Origin: Escherichia coli DSM 30083 = JCM 1649 = ATCC 11775
GTDB lineage: Bacteria; Pseudomonadota; Gammaproteobacteria; Enterobacterales; Enterobacteriaceae
Direction of reading: 5' to 3'
Assembly: GCF_003697165.2 (NCBI RefSeq)
Contig: NZ_CP033092.2
Span: forward strand, 3,286,001 to 3,350,000
DNA length: 64,000 nt
Of the stretch, positions 29,126 to 39,131 are shown piece by piece (position 1 is the stretch's first letter; each line of letters begins with the position of its first letter). A model generated the notes under the pieces. That model saw only the letters and a list, made by a program, of their open reading frames with translations, ran no database searches and was not told the DNA's origin. Made by a program: the position numbers and the translations under genes.

Positions 29126-31802
29126 CGAACCCTTACGTCCCGACCCCGATCGTCTGCTGGAACAAGCTGCCGCGCCGCATCGGGGGAAGCTGAAAGTATT
29201 CTTCGGTGCCTGCGCAGGCGTCGGGAAGACCTGGGCGATGCTGGCGGAAGCCCAGCGACTGCGGGCGCAAGGGCTGGATATTGTGGTTGGCGTGGTAGAA
29301 ACCCACGGTCGGAAAGATACCGCCGCCATGCTGAAAGGTCTGGCTGTTCTGCCGTTAAAACGCCAGGCGTACCGTGGGCGGCACATCAGCGAGTTTGATC
29401 TCGATGCCGCCCTCGCCCGCCGTCCGGCACTGATCTTAATGGACGAACTGGCGCACAGTAATGCGCCAGGTTCTCGTCATCCTAAACGCTGGCAGGACAT
29501 TGAGGAGCTGCTGGAAGCAGGCATTGATGTTTTCACTACCGTCAACGTTCAGCATCTGGAAAGCCTGAACGATGTGGTCAGCGGCGTCACCGGAATTCAG
29601 GTGCGGGAAACCGTGCCCGATCCTTTTTTCGATGCCGCCGACGACGTGGTGCTGGTGGACTTGCCCCCGGACGATCTGCGCCAGCGACTGAAAGAAGGCA
29701 AAGTCTATATTGCCGGGCAGGCGGAGCGCGCCATTGAACATTTTTTCCGCAAAGGTAATCTGATCGCCCTGCGCGAACTGGCACTACGCCGTACTGCCGA
29801 TCGCGTAGATGAGCAAATGCGCGCCTGGCGGGGGCATCCTGGCGAAGAGAAAGTCTGGCACACACGCGACGCGATCCTATTATGCATCGGGCATAACACC
29901 GGCAGTGAGAAACTGGTCCGCGCGGCGGCGCGGTTGGCCTCGCGCCTGGGCAGTGTCTGGCACGCGGTGTATGTTGAAACCCCTGCCCTGCATCGCTTAC
30001 CGGAGAAAAAACGTCGGGCAATTCTCAGCGCCTTACGTCTGGCGCAGGAGCTGGGCGCGGAGACGGCAACACTTTCTGATCCAGCGGAAGAGAAAGCGGT
30101 AGTGCGTTATGCCCGTGAACATAATCTCGGCAAGATTATTCTCGGTCGCCCGGCTTCGCGCCGCTGGTGGCGTCGGGAAACATTTGCTGACCGGCTGGCA
30201 CGCATCGCCCCCGATCTCGATCAGGTGCTGGTCGCGCTTGATGAACCACCCGCCCGCACGATTAACAACGCGCCGGATAGCCGCTCTTTTAAAGACAAGT
30301 GGCGGGTACAGATTCAGGGATGCGTGGTTGCCGCCGCGTTATGCGCCGTTATCACCTTAATTGCCATGCAGTGGCTGATAGCGTTTGATGCCGCCAACCT
30401 GGTGATGCTGTATCTGCCTGGCGTCGTGGTGGTGGCACTATTTTACGGACGCTGGCCTTCGGTGGTTGCCACCGTCATTAATGTGGTGAGTTTCGATCTC
30501 TTTTTTATCGCCCCACGCGGCACGCTCGCCGTCTCTGATGTGCAATATCTGCTGACCTTCGCGGTGATGTTAACCGTCGGGCTGGTGATCGGGAACCTTA
30601 CTGCTGGCGTGCGTTATCAGGCGCGGGTAGCCCGTTACCGCGAACAACGCACACGGCACTTATATGAAATGTCCAAAGCTCTGGCTGTGGGCCGTAGTTC
30701 GCAGGATATCGCCGCCACCAGCGAACAGTTTATTGCCTCCACGTTTCATGCCCGTAGCCAGGTGTTGCTGCCTGATGACAACGGTAAATTGCAGCCTTTA
30801 ACACATCCGCAAGGAATGACGCCGTGGGACGATGCCATCGCGCAGTGGAGTTTTGATAAAGGCCTGCCTGCGGGCGCAGGCACCGACACGTTACCCGGTG
30901 TACCGTACCAGATTTTGCCGCTAAAAAGCGGCGAGAAAACCTACGGGCTGGTGGTGGTGGAACCGGGGAATCTGCGCCAGTTGATGATCCCGGAACAGCA
31001 GCGCCTGCTGGAGACGTTTACGCTGTTAGTCGCCAATGCCCTTGAGCGACTGACACTGACCGCCAGCGAAGAACAGGCGCGGATGGCAAGCGAACGTGAA
31101 CAGATCCGCAACGCCCTGCTGGCGGCGCTTTCGCATGATTTACGCACGCCGCTTACGGTGCTGTTCGGTCAGGCAGAAATCTTAACGCTCGATCTGGCAA
31201 GCGAAGGATCGCCCCACGCCCGCCAGGCCAGCGAGATTCGTCAGCATGTGCTGAACACCACCCGACTGGTGAATAATCTACTGGATATGGCGCGAATTCA
31301 GTCCGGCGGCTTTAATTTGAAGAAAGAGTGGTTAACGCTGGAAGAAGTGGTCGGCAGCGCGCTGCAAATGCTGGAACCGGGTTTATCGTCGCCCATCAAT
31401 CTTTCTCTGCCAGAGCCGCTGACCTTAATCCACGTTGACGGGCCACTCTTTGAACGGGTGCTGATTAACCTGCTAGAGAACGCGGTGAAATATGCGGGGG
31501 CGCAGGCCGAAATTGGTATCAATGCCCACGTTGAGGGCGAAAATCTACAACTGGATGTCTGGGATAACGGCCCCGGTCTTCCACCAGGCCAGGAGCAGAC
31601 GATATTTGATAAGTTTGCTCGCGGGAATAAAGAGTCGGCGGTACCGGGTGTAGGGCTTGGGTTGGCAATTTGTCGGGCGATAGTGGATGTACACGGCGGC
31701 ACCATTACCGCATTCAACCGACCGGAAGGTGGTGCCTGTTTTCGTGTTACACTTCCCCAGCAAACAGCCCCTGAACTTGAAGAATTTCATGAGGATATGT
31801 GA
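29118..31802 (+). CDS. kdpD: Turgor/K+ sensor histidine kinase KdpD
   Basis: An inner-membrane sensor of K+ limitation, 894 residues from MNNEPLRPDPDRLLEQ. In order it has the KdpD domain with a Walker A (FGACAGVGKTWAML) and a universal-stress-like domain (VWHTRDAILLCIGHNTGS). Four membrane helices lie around residues 400-500, followed by a GAF-like region. The kinase core has His in ALSHDLRTPL and the ATP lid DNGPGLPPG and GVGLGLAICRAIV. Its end overlaps the kdpE GTG start. Confidence 0.97.
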   Translation: MNNEPLRPDPDRLLEQAAAPHRGKLKVFFGACAGVGKTWAMLAEAQRLRAQGLDIVVGVVETHGRKDTAAMLKGLAVLPLKRQAYRGRHISEFDLDAALARRPALILMDELAHSNAPGSRHPKRWQDIEELLEAGIDVFTTVNVQHLESLNDVVSGVTGIQVRETVPDPFFDAADDVVLVDLPPDDLRQRLKEGKVYIAGQAERAIEHFFRKGNLIALRELALRRTADRVDEQMRAWRGHPGEEKVWHTRDAILLCIGHNTGSEKLVRAAARLASRLGSVWHAVYVETPALHRLPEKKRRAILSALRLAQELGAETATLSDPAEEKAVVRYAREHNLGKIILGRPASRRWWRRETFADRLARIAPDLDQVLVALDEPPARTINNAPDSRSFKDKWRVQIQGCVVAAALCAVITLIAMQWLIAFDAANLVMLYLPGVVVVALFYGRWPSVVATVINVVSFDLFFIAPRGTLAVSDVQYLLTFAVMLTVGLVIGNLTAGVRYQARVARYREQRTRHLYEMSKALAVGRSSQDIAATSEQFIASTFHARSQVLLPDDNGKLQPLTHPQGMTPWDDAIAQWSFDKGLPAGAGTDTLPGVPYQILPLKSGEKTYGLVVVEPGNLRQLMIPEQQRLLETFTLLVANALERLTLTASEEQARMASEREQIRNALLAALSHDLRTPLTVLFGQAEILTLDLASEGSPHARQASEIRQHVLNTTRLVNNLLDMARIQSGGFNLKKEWLTLEEVVGSALQMLEPGLSSPINLSLPEPLTLIHVDGPLFERVLINLLENAVKYAGAQAEIGINAHVEGENLQLDVWDNGPGLPPGQEQTIFDKFARGNKESAVPGVGLGLAICRAIVDVHGGTITAFNRPEGGACFRVTLPQQTAPELEEFHEDM

Positions 31803-32476
31803 CAAACGTTCTGATTGTTGAAGATGAACAGGCTATTCGTCGCTTTCTGCGCACGGCGCTGGAGGGCGACGGTATGCGCGTCTTTGAGGCCGAAACGCTG
31901 CAACGCGGCTTGCTGGAAGCGGCAACCCGTAAGCCAGATTTGATTATTCTCGATCTCGGCCTGCCCGACGGTGATGGGATTGAGTTTATCCGCGACCTGC
32001 GCCAGTGGAGCGCGGTGCCGGTGATTGTGCTTTCCGCACGCAGCGAAGAGAGCGATAAAATCGCCGCGCTGGATGCCGGAGCGGATGATTATCTGAGTAA
32101 GCCGTTTGGCATTGGCGAATTGCAGGCCCGTCTGCGCGTCGCATTACGCCGCCACTCCGCCACCACCACGCCCGATCCGCTGGTGAAATTTTCCGATGTT
32201 ACCGTCGATTTAGCAGCTCGTGTGATCCATCGGGGCGAGGAAGAGGTGCATCTCACCCCGATTGAGTTCCGCCTGCTGGCAGTGTTGCTTAATAATGCGG
32301 GAAAAGTGCTCACCCAGCGCCAGCTCCTCAACCAGGTGTGGGGGCCAAACGCGGTCGAACACAGTCATTATTTGCGTATTTATATGGGGCATCTGCGACA
32401 AAAACTGGAGCAGGATCCCGCCCGCCCCCGCCATTTTATTACTGAAACCGGTATTGGGTATCGGTTTATGCCATGA
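31799..32476 (+). CDS. kdpE: Response regulator KdpE
   Basis: A 225-residue OmpR/PhoB-type activator of kdpFABC. The receiver domain has the phosphorylation site Asp52 in IILDLGLPDGDG. The C-terminal winged helix contains VEHSHYLRIYMGHLRQKLE. It starts with GTG inside the last codons of kdpD (ATGTGA), which fixes the start. Confidence 0.97.
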   Translation: MTNVLIVEDEQAIRRFLRTALEGDGMRVFEAETLQRGLLEAATRKPDLIILDLGLPDGDGIEFIRDLRQWSAVPVIVLSARSEESDKIAALDAGADDYLSKPFGIGELQARLRVALRRHSATTTPDPLVKFSDVTVDLAARVIHRGEEEVHLTPIEFRLLAVLLNNAGKVLTQRQLLNQVWGPNAVEHSHYLRIYMGHLRQKLEQDPARPRHFITETGIGYRFMP

Positions 32477-32519
32477 ATTATTATTCAATAAATACGCTTA
32501 AATAATTATTAATTTATTA

Positions 32520-32562
32520 TTAAACCTGCCCCGAAAATTATTATTTGGCAGGTTTAATTTCT
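32520..32562 (+). terminator. kdp operon terminator
   Basis: TTAAACCTGCC (32520-32530) and GGCAGGTTTAA (32547-32557) form an 11-bp stem with a U-rich tail, 43 bp after kdpE. It separates kdp from the ornithine operon. Confidence 0.82.
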
Positions 32563-32750
32563 TAATGAAAATACAACCCACAAAATTGCAACATTTAAAC
32601 AACAAAACAGCATCTAATATGGCGCTATTCATCATTAATGATTTATTATTTGGGATATGATCGTTTTTTGTTGATCTTCTTCACAGATTATAGCCATTTC
32701 ATGGATAGAATAACCCTACCTTCAACTGACACAGAAAAAGGTAAAGGTAA

Positions 32751-32855
32751 ATGGAAAATAATAACCGCTTAATGCCTCATATAAGGCGGACAACCCATAT
32801 CATGAAGTTTGCCCATCGTAATAGTTTTGACTTTCATTTCTTTAATGCCCGCTAG
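32751..32855 (+). CDS. speFL: SpeFL ornithine-sensing leader peptide
   Basis: A 34-codon open frame starting MENNN and ending SFDFHFFNAR, 309 bp upstream of speF. In E. coli this peptide senses ornithine inside the ribosome and stalls on it, which frees speF from Rho-dependent termination. The stall-critical C-terminal residues (HRNSFDFHFFNAR) and the PHIRRTTHIMK core are intact. Only two residues near the start differ from the K-12 peptide as I remember it. A GGTAAAGGTAA ribosome site precedes the ATG. Confidence 0.92.
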   Translation: MENNNRLMPHIRRTTHIMKFAHRNSFDFHFFNAR

Positions 32856-33164
32856 TCTTCTGACTAAAGGGCACCCCAGCGTACAGGTCTCCCTGACTTT
32901 AAGCATTACAGGTTAATACCTGTATCCCTCGGTGCTCATATACTGCTAACCCTTTTAACCTCTTAATAATTCGAGTCGCAGCATAGGCAACTTGAAGTAT
33001 GACGAGTATAGCCAGTTACCGGGCTGGTCTGGGTTATTGCATCTGCAAAAAGCAAACTACTGATTTATTTATCAGCGGTGGGGTTTTGCTTTTTTCCGGC
33101 GTGATCAATTTCTCCTTTGAGAAATTGAGGACCTGCTATTACCTGAAATAAAGAGATGAACAAA
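32856..33164 (+). promoter_or_regulatory. speF leader region with stem-loops
   Basis: The 309 bp between speFL and speF hold no further gene. This is the region where Rho terminates unless the ribosome stalls on SpeFL. Several inverted repeats are visible, for example CTAAAGGGCACCCC and the GGTGGGGTTTTGC area near 33078, but I cannot define their pairing by eye. The extent of the element is by analogy with E. coli. Confidence 0.6.
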
Positions 33165-35363
33165 ATGTCAGAATTAAAAATTGCCGTTAGCCGTTCTTGC
33201 CCGGATTGTTTTTCCACTCATCGTGAATGCGTGAATATTGACAAAAGTAATTATATTGACGTTGCCGCCATTATTTTATCAGTCAATGATGTTGAACGTG
33301 GAAAACTCGATGAAATAGACGCTACTGGCTATGGCATTCCTGTTTTTATTGCAACGGAAAATGAAGAACGTGTACCAGCAGAATATCTGCCACGTATTTC
33401 TGGTGTCTTCGAGCATTGCGAATCACGGAAAGAGTTTTATGGACGTCAGTTAGAAACCGCTGCCAGCCATTATGAAACGCAACTGCGCCCGCCCTTCTTC
33501 CGCGCACTGGTCGATTATGTCAATCAGGGCAATAGCGCTTTTGACTGCCCGGGTCATCAGGGAGGTGAGTTTTTCCGTCGCCATCCGGCAGGCAATCAGT
33601 TCGTGGAATATTTTGGCGAAATGCTCTTCCGCTCCGACTTGTGTAATGCCGACGTTGCAATGGGCGATCTACTGATTCATGAAGGTGCGCCATGCATTGC
33701 ACAGCAACATGCGGCTAAAGTGTTTAATGCTGATAAAACGTACTTTGTTTTAAACGGCACCTCCTCTTCCAACAAAGTGGTTTTAAACGCCCTGCTGACA
33801 CCGGGTGATCTGGTGCTGTTTGACCGCAATAACCATAAGTCTAACCACCACGGGGCCTTGCTACAGGCTGGTGCAACACCGGTTTATCTGGAAACAGCAC
33901 GTAACCCGTATGGTTTTATCGGTGGCATTGATGCGCACTGCTTCGAAGAAAGTTATCTGCGTGAACTGATTACAGAAGTTGCACCGCAACGGGCAAAAGA
34001 GGCGCGTCCGTTCCGCCTCGCTGTGATTCAGTTAGGCACCTACGACGGTGCTATTTATAACGCCCGCCAGGTGGTGGATAAAATCGGTCATCTGTGTGAC
34101 TACATCCTGTTTGACTCAGCATGGGTCGGCTATGAACAGTTTATTCCGATGATGGCGGACTGTTCGCCACTGCTGCTGGAGCTTAATGAGAACGATCCGG
34201 GTATTCTGGTTACGCAATCTGTGCATAAACAACAGGCTGGTTTTTCTCAGACTTCACAAATTCATAAAAAAGACAGCCATATCAAAGGGCAACAGCGTTA
34301 TGTACCGCACAAACGCATGAACAACGCATTTATGATGCACGCCTCCACCAGCCCGTTCTATCCGCTGTTTGCCGCACTGGATATCAACGCCAAAATGCAT
34401 GAAGGTGTCAGCGGTCGTAATATGTGGATGGATTGTGTGGTTAACGGTATTAATGCCCGCAAATTGATCCTCGATAACTGCCAGCACATTCGCCCGTTCG
34501 TTCCTGAACTGGTGGATGGTAAACCCTGGCAGTCGTATGAAACAGCGCAAATTGCGGTTGATCTGCGCTTCTTTAAATTTGTACCCGGTGAGCACTGGCA
34601 TTCTTTTGAAGGCTACGCAGAGAACCAATACTTTGTCGATCCGTGCAAACTGTTGCTGACAACTCCAGGTATTGATGCACGTAACGGCGAATATGAAGCG
34701 TTCGGTGTACCCGCAACGATTCTTGCTAACTTCCTGCGCGAAAATGGCGTAGTGCCGGAAAAATGCGATCTTAACTCCATCCTCTTCCTGCTGACTCCGG
34801 CAGAAGATATGGCCAAACTGCAGCAACTTGTTGCCCTGCTGGTACGCTTCGAAAAACTACTGGAAGCTGATGCGCCTCTGGCGGAAGTACTGCCTTCCAT
34901 CTACAAACAGCATGAAGAGCGCTACGCCGGTTATACCCTGCGTCAGTTGTGCCAGGAAATGCATGATTTGTATGCCCGCCACAACGTGAAACAACTGCAA
35001 AAAGAGATGTTCCGTAAGGAACACTTCCCACGCGTCAGCATGAATCCGCAAGAAGCCAACTACGCCTACTTACGCGGTGAAGTGGAGCTGGTTCGTCTGC
35101 CGGATGCAGAAGGCCGTATCGCTGCCGAAGGTGCGCTTCCTTATCCTCCGGGTGTGCTGTGTGTTGTTCCTGGTGAAATCTGGGGTGGTGCTGTTCTGCG
35201 TTACTTCAGCGCTCTGGAAGAAGGCATCAACCTGCTGCCAGGTTTTGCACCGGAGCTGCAGGGTGTCTATATCGAAGAACATGATGGTCGTAAGCAAGTT
35301 TGGTGCTATGTCATCAAGCCTCGTGATGCGCAAAGCGCCCTGTTGAAAGGGGAAAAATTATGA
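33165..35363 (+). CDS. speF: Inducible ornithine decarboxylase
   Basis: A PLP enzyme that converts ornithine to putrescine and CO2, consuming a proton at acid pH. I start at MSELKIAVSRS (732 residues), eight bases after AAAGAG; an ATG three codons earlier lies inside the ribosome site. The N-terminal wing domain, the PLP domain with the Schiff-base lysine in TQSVHKQQAGFSQTS (about 355) and the C-terminal domain are complete. It is co-transcribed with potE and overlaps it by 4 bp. Confidence 0.97.
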   Translation: MSELKIAVSRSCPDCFSTHRECVNIDKSNYIDVAAIILSVNDVERGKLDEIDATGYGIPVFIATENEERVPAEYLPRISGVFEHCESRKEFYGRQLETAASHYETQLRPPFFRALVDYVNQGNSAFDCPGHQGGEFFRRHPAGNQFVEYFGEMLFRSDLCNADVAMGDLLIHEGAPCIAQQHAAKVFNADKTYFVLNGTSSSNKVVLNALLTPGDLVLFDRNNHKSNHHGALLQAGATPVYLETARNPYGFIGGIDAHCFEESYLRELITEVAPQRAKEARPFRLAVIQLGTYDGAIYNARQVVDKIGHLCDYILFDSAWVGYEQFIPMMADCSPLLLELNENDPGILVTQSVHKQQAGFSQTSQIHKKDSHIKGQQRYVPHKRMNNAFMMHASTSPFYPLFAALDINAKMHEGVSGRNMWMDCVVNGINARKLILDNCQHIRPFVPELVDGKPWQSYETAQIAVDLRFFKFVPGEHWHSFEGYAENQYFVDPCKLLLTTPGIDARNGEYEAFGVPATILANFLRENGVVPEKCDLNSILFLLTPAEDMAKLQQLVALLVRFEKLLEADAPLAEVLPSIYKQHEERYAGYTLRQLCQEMHDLYARHNVKQLQKEMFRKEHFPRVSMNPQEANYAYLRGEVELVRLPDAEGRIAAEGALPYPPGVLCVVPGEIWGGAVLRYFSALEEGINLLPGFAPELQGVYIEEHDGRKQVWCYVIKPRDAQSALLKGEKL

Positions 35364-36679
35364 GTCAGGCGAAATCGAACAAAATGGGTGTCGTTCAGTT
35401 AACCATACTGACGATGGTCAACATGATGGGCTCCGGTATCATCATGCTGCCGACAAAGCTTGCCGAAGTCGGGACAATCTCAATTATCTCCTGGCTGGTG
35501 ACAGCCGTAGGCTCAATGGCACTGGCATGGGCATTCGCAAAATGCGGTATGTTCAGCCGTAAATCAGGAGGTATGGGCGGTTATGCCGAGTATGCTTTCG
35601 GTAAATCCGGTAACTTTATGGCGAACTATACCTACGGCGTCTCGCTGCTGATTGCTAACGTCGCGATTGCTATTTCGGCGGTTGGTTACGGCACCGAACT
35701 GCTCGGCGCGAGTTTGTCGCCAGTGCAGATTGGTCTTGCGACCATCGGGGTGCTGTGGATTTGTACCGTGGCTAACTTTGGTGGTGCGCGCATTACCGGG
35801 CAAATCAGTAGCATTACCGTGTGGGGGGTCATTATTCCGGTGGTAGGCCTGTGCATTATCGGCTGGTTCTGGTTTAGCCCGACGCTTTACGTTGATTCCT
35901 GGAATCCGCATCATGCACCGTTCTTCAGTGCGGTAGGTTCTTCCATCGCTATGACGCTGTGGGCTTTTCTTGGTCTGGAGTCTGCGTGTGCGAATACTGA
36001 TGTAGTGGAAAACCCGGAACGTAATGTGCCAATCGCGGTACTCGGCGGTACGTTAGGTGCGGCGGTGATTTATATCGTCTCCACCAACGTGATTGCCGGG
36101 ATTGTGCCAAATATGGAGCTGGCAAATTCAACGGCACCATTTGGTCTGGCCTTCGCGCAGATGTTCACGCCGGAAGTGGGTAAAGTCATTATGGCGCTGA
36201 TGGTGATGTCCTGCTGCGGTTCGCTGCTTGGCTGGCAGTTCACCATTGCCCAGGTGTTTAAATCTTCTGCCGATGAAGGGTACTTCCCGAAAATTTTCTC
36301 CCGTGTGAGCAAAGTCGATGCACCAGTACAGGGAATGCTGACCATTGTCATCATCCAGAGCGGATTATCACTGATGACCATTAGCCCGTCGCTGAACAGT
36401 CAGTTCAACGTGCTGGTTAACCTGGCCGTGGTGACCAATATCATCCCGTATATTCTGTCAATGGCGGCATTAGTCATTATTCAGAAGGTCGCTAATGTGC
36501 CCCCCTCAAAAGCGAAAGTTGCAAACTTTGTTGCTTTTGTTGGCGCGATGTACAGCTTTTATGCGCTGTACTCATCCGGGGAAGAAGCCATGCTATACGG
36601 TTCCATCGTGACCTTCCTCGGTTGGACACTGTATGGTCTGGTCTCACCACGCTTTGAACTGAAAAATAAACACGGTTAA
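35360..36679 (+). CDS. potE: Putrescine-ornithine antiporter
   Basis: A 439-residue APC-family inner-membrane transporter with 12 hydrophobic helices. It exports putrescine in exchange for ornithine, completing the acid-resistance cycle with SpeF; it can also take up putrescine. The first helix shows the family GSGIIMLPTKLAEVG, and GLESACANTDVVENPERNVP follows helix 6. Its ATG overlaps the speF stop (ATGA). Confidence 0.97.
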   Translation: MSQAKSNKMGVVQLTILTMVNMMGSGIIMLPTKLAEVGTISIISWLVTAVGSMALAWAFAKCGMFSRKSGGMGGYAEYAFGKSGNFMANYTYGVSLLIANVAIAISAVGYGTELLGASLSPVQIGLATIGVLWICTVANFGGARITGQISSITVWGVIIPVVGLCIIGWFWFSPTLYVDSWNPHHAPFFSAVGSSIAMTLWAFLGLESACANTDVVENPERNVPIAVLGGTLGAAVIYIVSTNVIAGIVPNMELANSTAPFGLAFAQMFTPEVGKVIMALMVMSCCGSLLGWQFTIAQVFKSSADEGYFPKIFSRVSKVDAPVQGMLTIVIIQSGLSLMTISPSLNSQFNVLVNLAVVTNIIPYILSMAALVIIQKVANVPPSKAKVANFVAFVGAMYSFYALYSSGEEAMLYGSIVTFLGWTLYGLVSPRFELKNKHG

Positions 36680-36691
36680 TTAAGCAAAGCA

Positions 36692-36721
36692 AAAAAGGGC
36701 GATCTTCCGACCGCCCTTTTT
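36692..36721. terminator. Bidirectional terminator between potE and pgm
   Basis: AAAAAGGGCG (36692-36701) and CGCCCTTTTT (36712-36721) form a 10-bp stem with A and T runs on both sides. It serves the convergent potE and pgm genes. Confidence 0.88.
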
Positions 36722-36735
36722 CTTATTTGATATGT

Positions 36736-38376
36736 TTACGCGTTTTTCAGAACTTCGCTAACAATCTCAACCGCTTCTTTCTCAATCTGCTTGCGATGTT
36801 CTTCACCAAGGAAGCTTTCGCAGTAGATCTTATATGCGTCTTCCGTGCCTGACGGACGCGCGGCGAACCAGCCGTTGTCAGTCATCACTTTCAGACCGCC
36901 GATAGAAGCGCCATTACCCGGTGCCGCCGTCAGACGCGCGGTGATCGGGTCACCTGCCAGGGTGCTGGCGCTCACCATTTCCGGAGACAGCTTAGACAAC
37001 GCCGCTTTTTGTGCGGAAGTCGCTGCTGCCTGCAAACGGTTATAGCTCGGCGCACCAAAGCGTTTTGCCAGTTCGTTATAGTGTTCCTGCGGGTTCTTAC
37101 CGGTGACAGCGGTGATTTCCGCCGCCAGCAGACACATAATGATGCCGTCTTTATCGGTGGACCACGGCGTGCCGTCGAAACGCAGGAAGGAAGCGCCTGC
37201 ACTCTCTTCGCCGCCAAAGCCGAAGCTGCCATCGAACAAACCATCAACAAACCATTTGAAACCTACCGGTACTTCTACCAGCTTACGGCCCAAATCATTG
37301 ACCACACGGTCGATCATCGCAGATGAAACCAGCGTTTTACCGACAGCAACATCTTTGCCCCACTGCGGACGATGCTGGAACAGGTAGTTGATCGCCACCG
37401 CCAGGTAGTGGTTCGGATTCATCAAACCTGCCGGAGTGACGATACCGTGACGGTCATAATCCGGGTCGTTAGCAAACGCCAGATCGAACTTATCACGCAG
37501 TGCCAGCAGGCCCGCCATCGCACACTCGGAGGAGCAGTCCATACGGATCGCACCGTCTTTATCGAGGTGCATAAAGCGGAAGGTTTGATCGACCTGATCG
37601 TTAACGATGGTCAGGTTGAGGTTGTAATACTCGCCAATGCGCTTCCAGTATTCGATACCGGAACCACCCAGCGGATCAACGCCCAGCGTCAGGCCCGCTT
37701 TCTGAATCGCCGCCATATCAACGATATCGGCCAGCCCTTCCACAAACGGCTGCACCAGATCCTGCTCTTTCACATGACCGGATGCCATCGCTTCGTCGAG
37801 GGAGATACGCTTCACGCCTTTCAGGCCATCAGCCAGCAGTGCGTTGGCTCTGTCTTCCACCACTTTAGTGACGTTGGTATCAGCCGGGCCACCATTTGGC
37901 GGATTGTACTTGATACCACCATCTTCCGGCGGGTTATGGGACGGTGTAATCACGATACCGTCTGCCAGTGGGCCACCTTTTTTATTGTGAACCAGAATGG
38001 CATTGGAAATGGCAGGTGTCGGAGTGAAGCCATTGTTTTCCTGCACAATGACATCAACGCCGTTCGCTGCCAGCACTTCCAGTACGGAAATGAACGCAGG
38101 CTCGGACAGGGCGTGAGTATCTTTACCCACATAGCAAGGGCCAGTGATGCCGTTTTTCGCACGTTCTTCAGCAATTGCCTGAGCGATCGCCAGAATGTGC
38201 GGCTCGTTAAAGCTGTGGCGCGCTGCACTGCCACGGTGACCGGAAGTACCGAATTTCACCGCGTGCTCCGCATTCCCTGCTTCTGGTTTCAGTACATAAT
38301 ATTGCGCCGTCAGTTGGGCGACGTTAATCAAATCACTCTGTTGTGCAGGTTGGCCTGCACGATTGTGGATTGCCAT
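36736..38376 (-). CDS. pgm: Phosphoglucomutase
   Basis: Interconverts glucose-1-phosphate and glucose-6-phosphate for UDP-glucose, glycogen and galactose metabolism. The protein from MAIHNRAGQPAQQSD has 546 residues. The active-site phosphoserine is in ITPSHNPPEDGG (about 146), the metal loop in FANDPDYDRHG and the sugar-binding EESAG in GFGGEESAGASF. The frame is open for 17 more codons upstream, but that would overlap seqA, which ends 25 bp before this start. The two genes are transcribed together. Confidence 0.97.
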   Translation of the reverse strand: MAIHNRAGQPAQQSDLINVAQLTAQYYVLKPEAGNAEHAVKFGTSGHRGSAARHSFNEPHILAIAQAIAEERAKNGITGPCYVGKDTHALSEPAFISVLEVLAANGVDVIVQENNGFTPTPAISNAILVHNKKGGPLADGIVITPSHNPPEDGGIKYNPPNGGPADTNVTKVVEDRANALLADGLKGVKRISLDEAMASGHVKEQDLVQPFVEGLADIVDMAAIQKAGLTLGVDPLGGSGIEYWKRIGEYYNLNLTIVNDQVDQTFRFMHLDKDGAIRMDCSSECAMAGLLALRDKFDLAFANDPDYDRHGIVTPAGLMNPNHYLAVAINYLFQHRPQWGKDVAVGKTLVSSAMIDRVVNDLGRKLVEVPVGFKWFVDGLFDGSFGFGGEESAGASFLRFDGTPWSTDKDGIIMCLLAAEITAVTGKNPQEHYNELAKRFGAPSYNRLQAAATSAQKAALSKLSPEMVSASTLAGDPITARLTAAPGNGASIGGLKVMTDNGWFAARPSGTEDAYKIYCESFLGEEHRKQIEKEAVEIVSEVLKNA

Positions 38377-38401
38377 TGCTTTGTCCTTTGTCTGCAACGT
38401 T

Positions 38402-38947
38402 TTAGATAGTTCCGCAAACCTTCTCAATCAATTCCGCCGGGAATTGCATCGACTGCATGATGTGTTCGATCATGCTGCATTTACGGCCGGTGTTGGTGTT
38501 GGTGATCACCCAATACGGCGTACCAGGCACATGTTTTGGCTTGGTCTGATTACCATTTTTCAGCAGCGTTTGTTCATCTGCCGCAAAGTAAACGCGTGTA
38601 CGACCGTGCAACGATTCCGTTGCTTCGGCAAACGCCTGGGCGTCAAGAGAATATAGTGTAGACAACAGCAGCATAAAGCGATTGACCGCTCGCTTTTGCT
38701 CTGCGTATTCGTCCGAAAGCAGAAGTTCACGCATTGCGCGAACCTTGTCTTTAATCGTTTTGACCGGCTTCGCTTCGACGATAGCAGGTGACGCAACGCG
38801 AACCTCTTTCGTCACCGGAGCAGCAGGCTGTGATGCGGCGGTAAATTTCAACATACGCCGTAAAATGTCGGATGCGCTCTCGCCGATATGCTTAGTGTGG
38901 CTGGCAATATAGCTGTAGAGTTCATCATCAACTTCAATCGTTTTCAT
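38402..38947 (-). CDS. seqA: Negative modulator of replication initiation SeqA
   Basis: Binds hemimethylated GATC clusters, sequesters oriC and limits re-initiation. The 181-residue protein from MKTIEVDDELYSYIASH has an N-terminal multimerisation domain, a linker and the C-terminal DNA-binding domain (GRTRVYFAADEQTLLKNGNQ, then NTNTGRKCSMIEHIM). The frame extends 45 codons upstream but the internal ATG matches the family. It is divergent from ybfF. Confidence 0.97.
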   Translation of the reverse strand: MKTIEVDDELYSYIASHTKHIGESASDILRRMLKFTAASQPAAPVTKEVRVASPAIVEAKPVKTIKDKVRAMRELLLSDEYAEQKRAVNRFMLLLSTLYSLDAQAFAEATESLHGRTRVYFAADEQTLLKNGNQTKPKHVPGTPYWVITNTNTGRKCSMIEHIMQSMQFPAELIEKVCGTI

Positions 38948-39131
38948 CTTAATCCAGTGCAGTGTCTTAGCTGAATACAAGTCGCCAGGAGTATATGAAT
39001 AAATCCCGGCAGCGGATAGCGTCAAGCCTGGCTTGCAGAAAAACTCGGAATAAACCTTATTTGTTGCAGCCCTGTGGCACAATGGTCAACATAATACCCT
39101 AACCCGACAACGCGAAAAAAAGAACTTTGCC

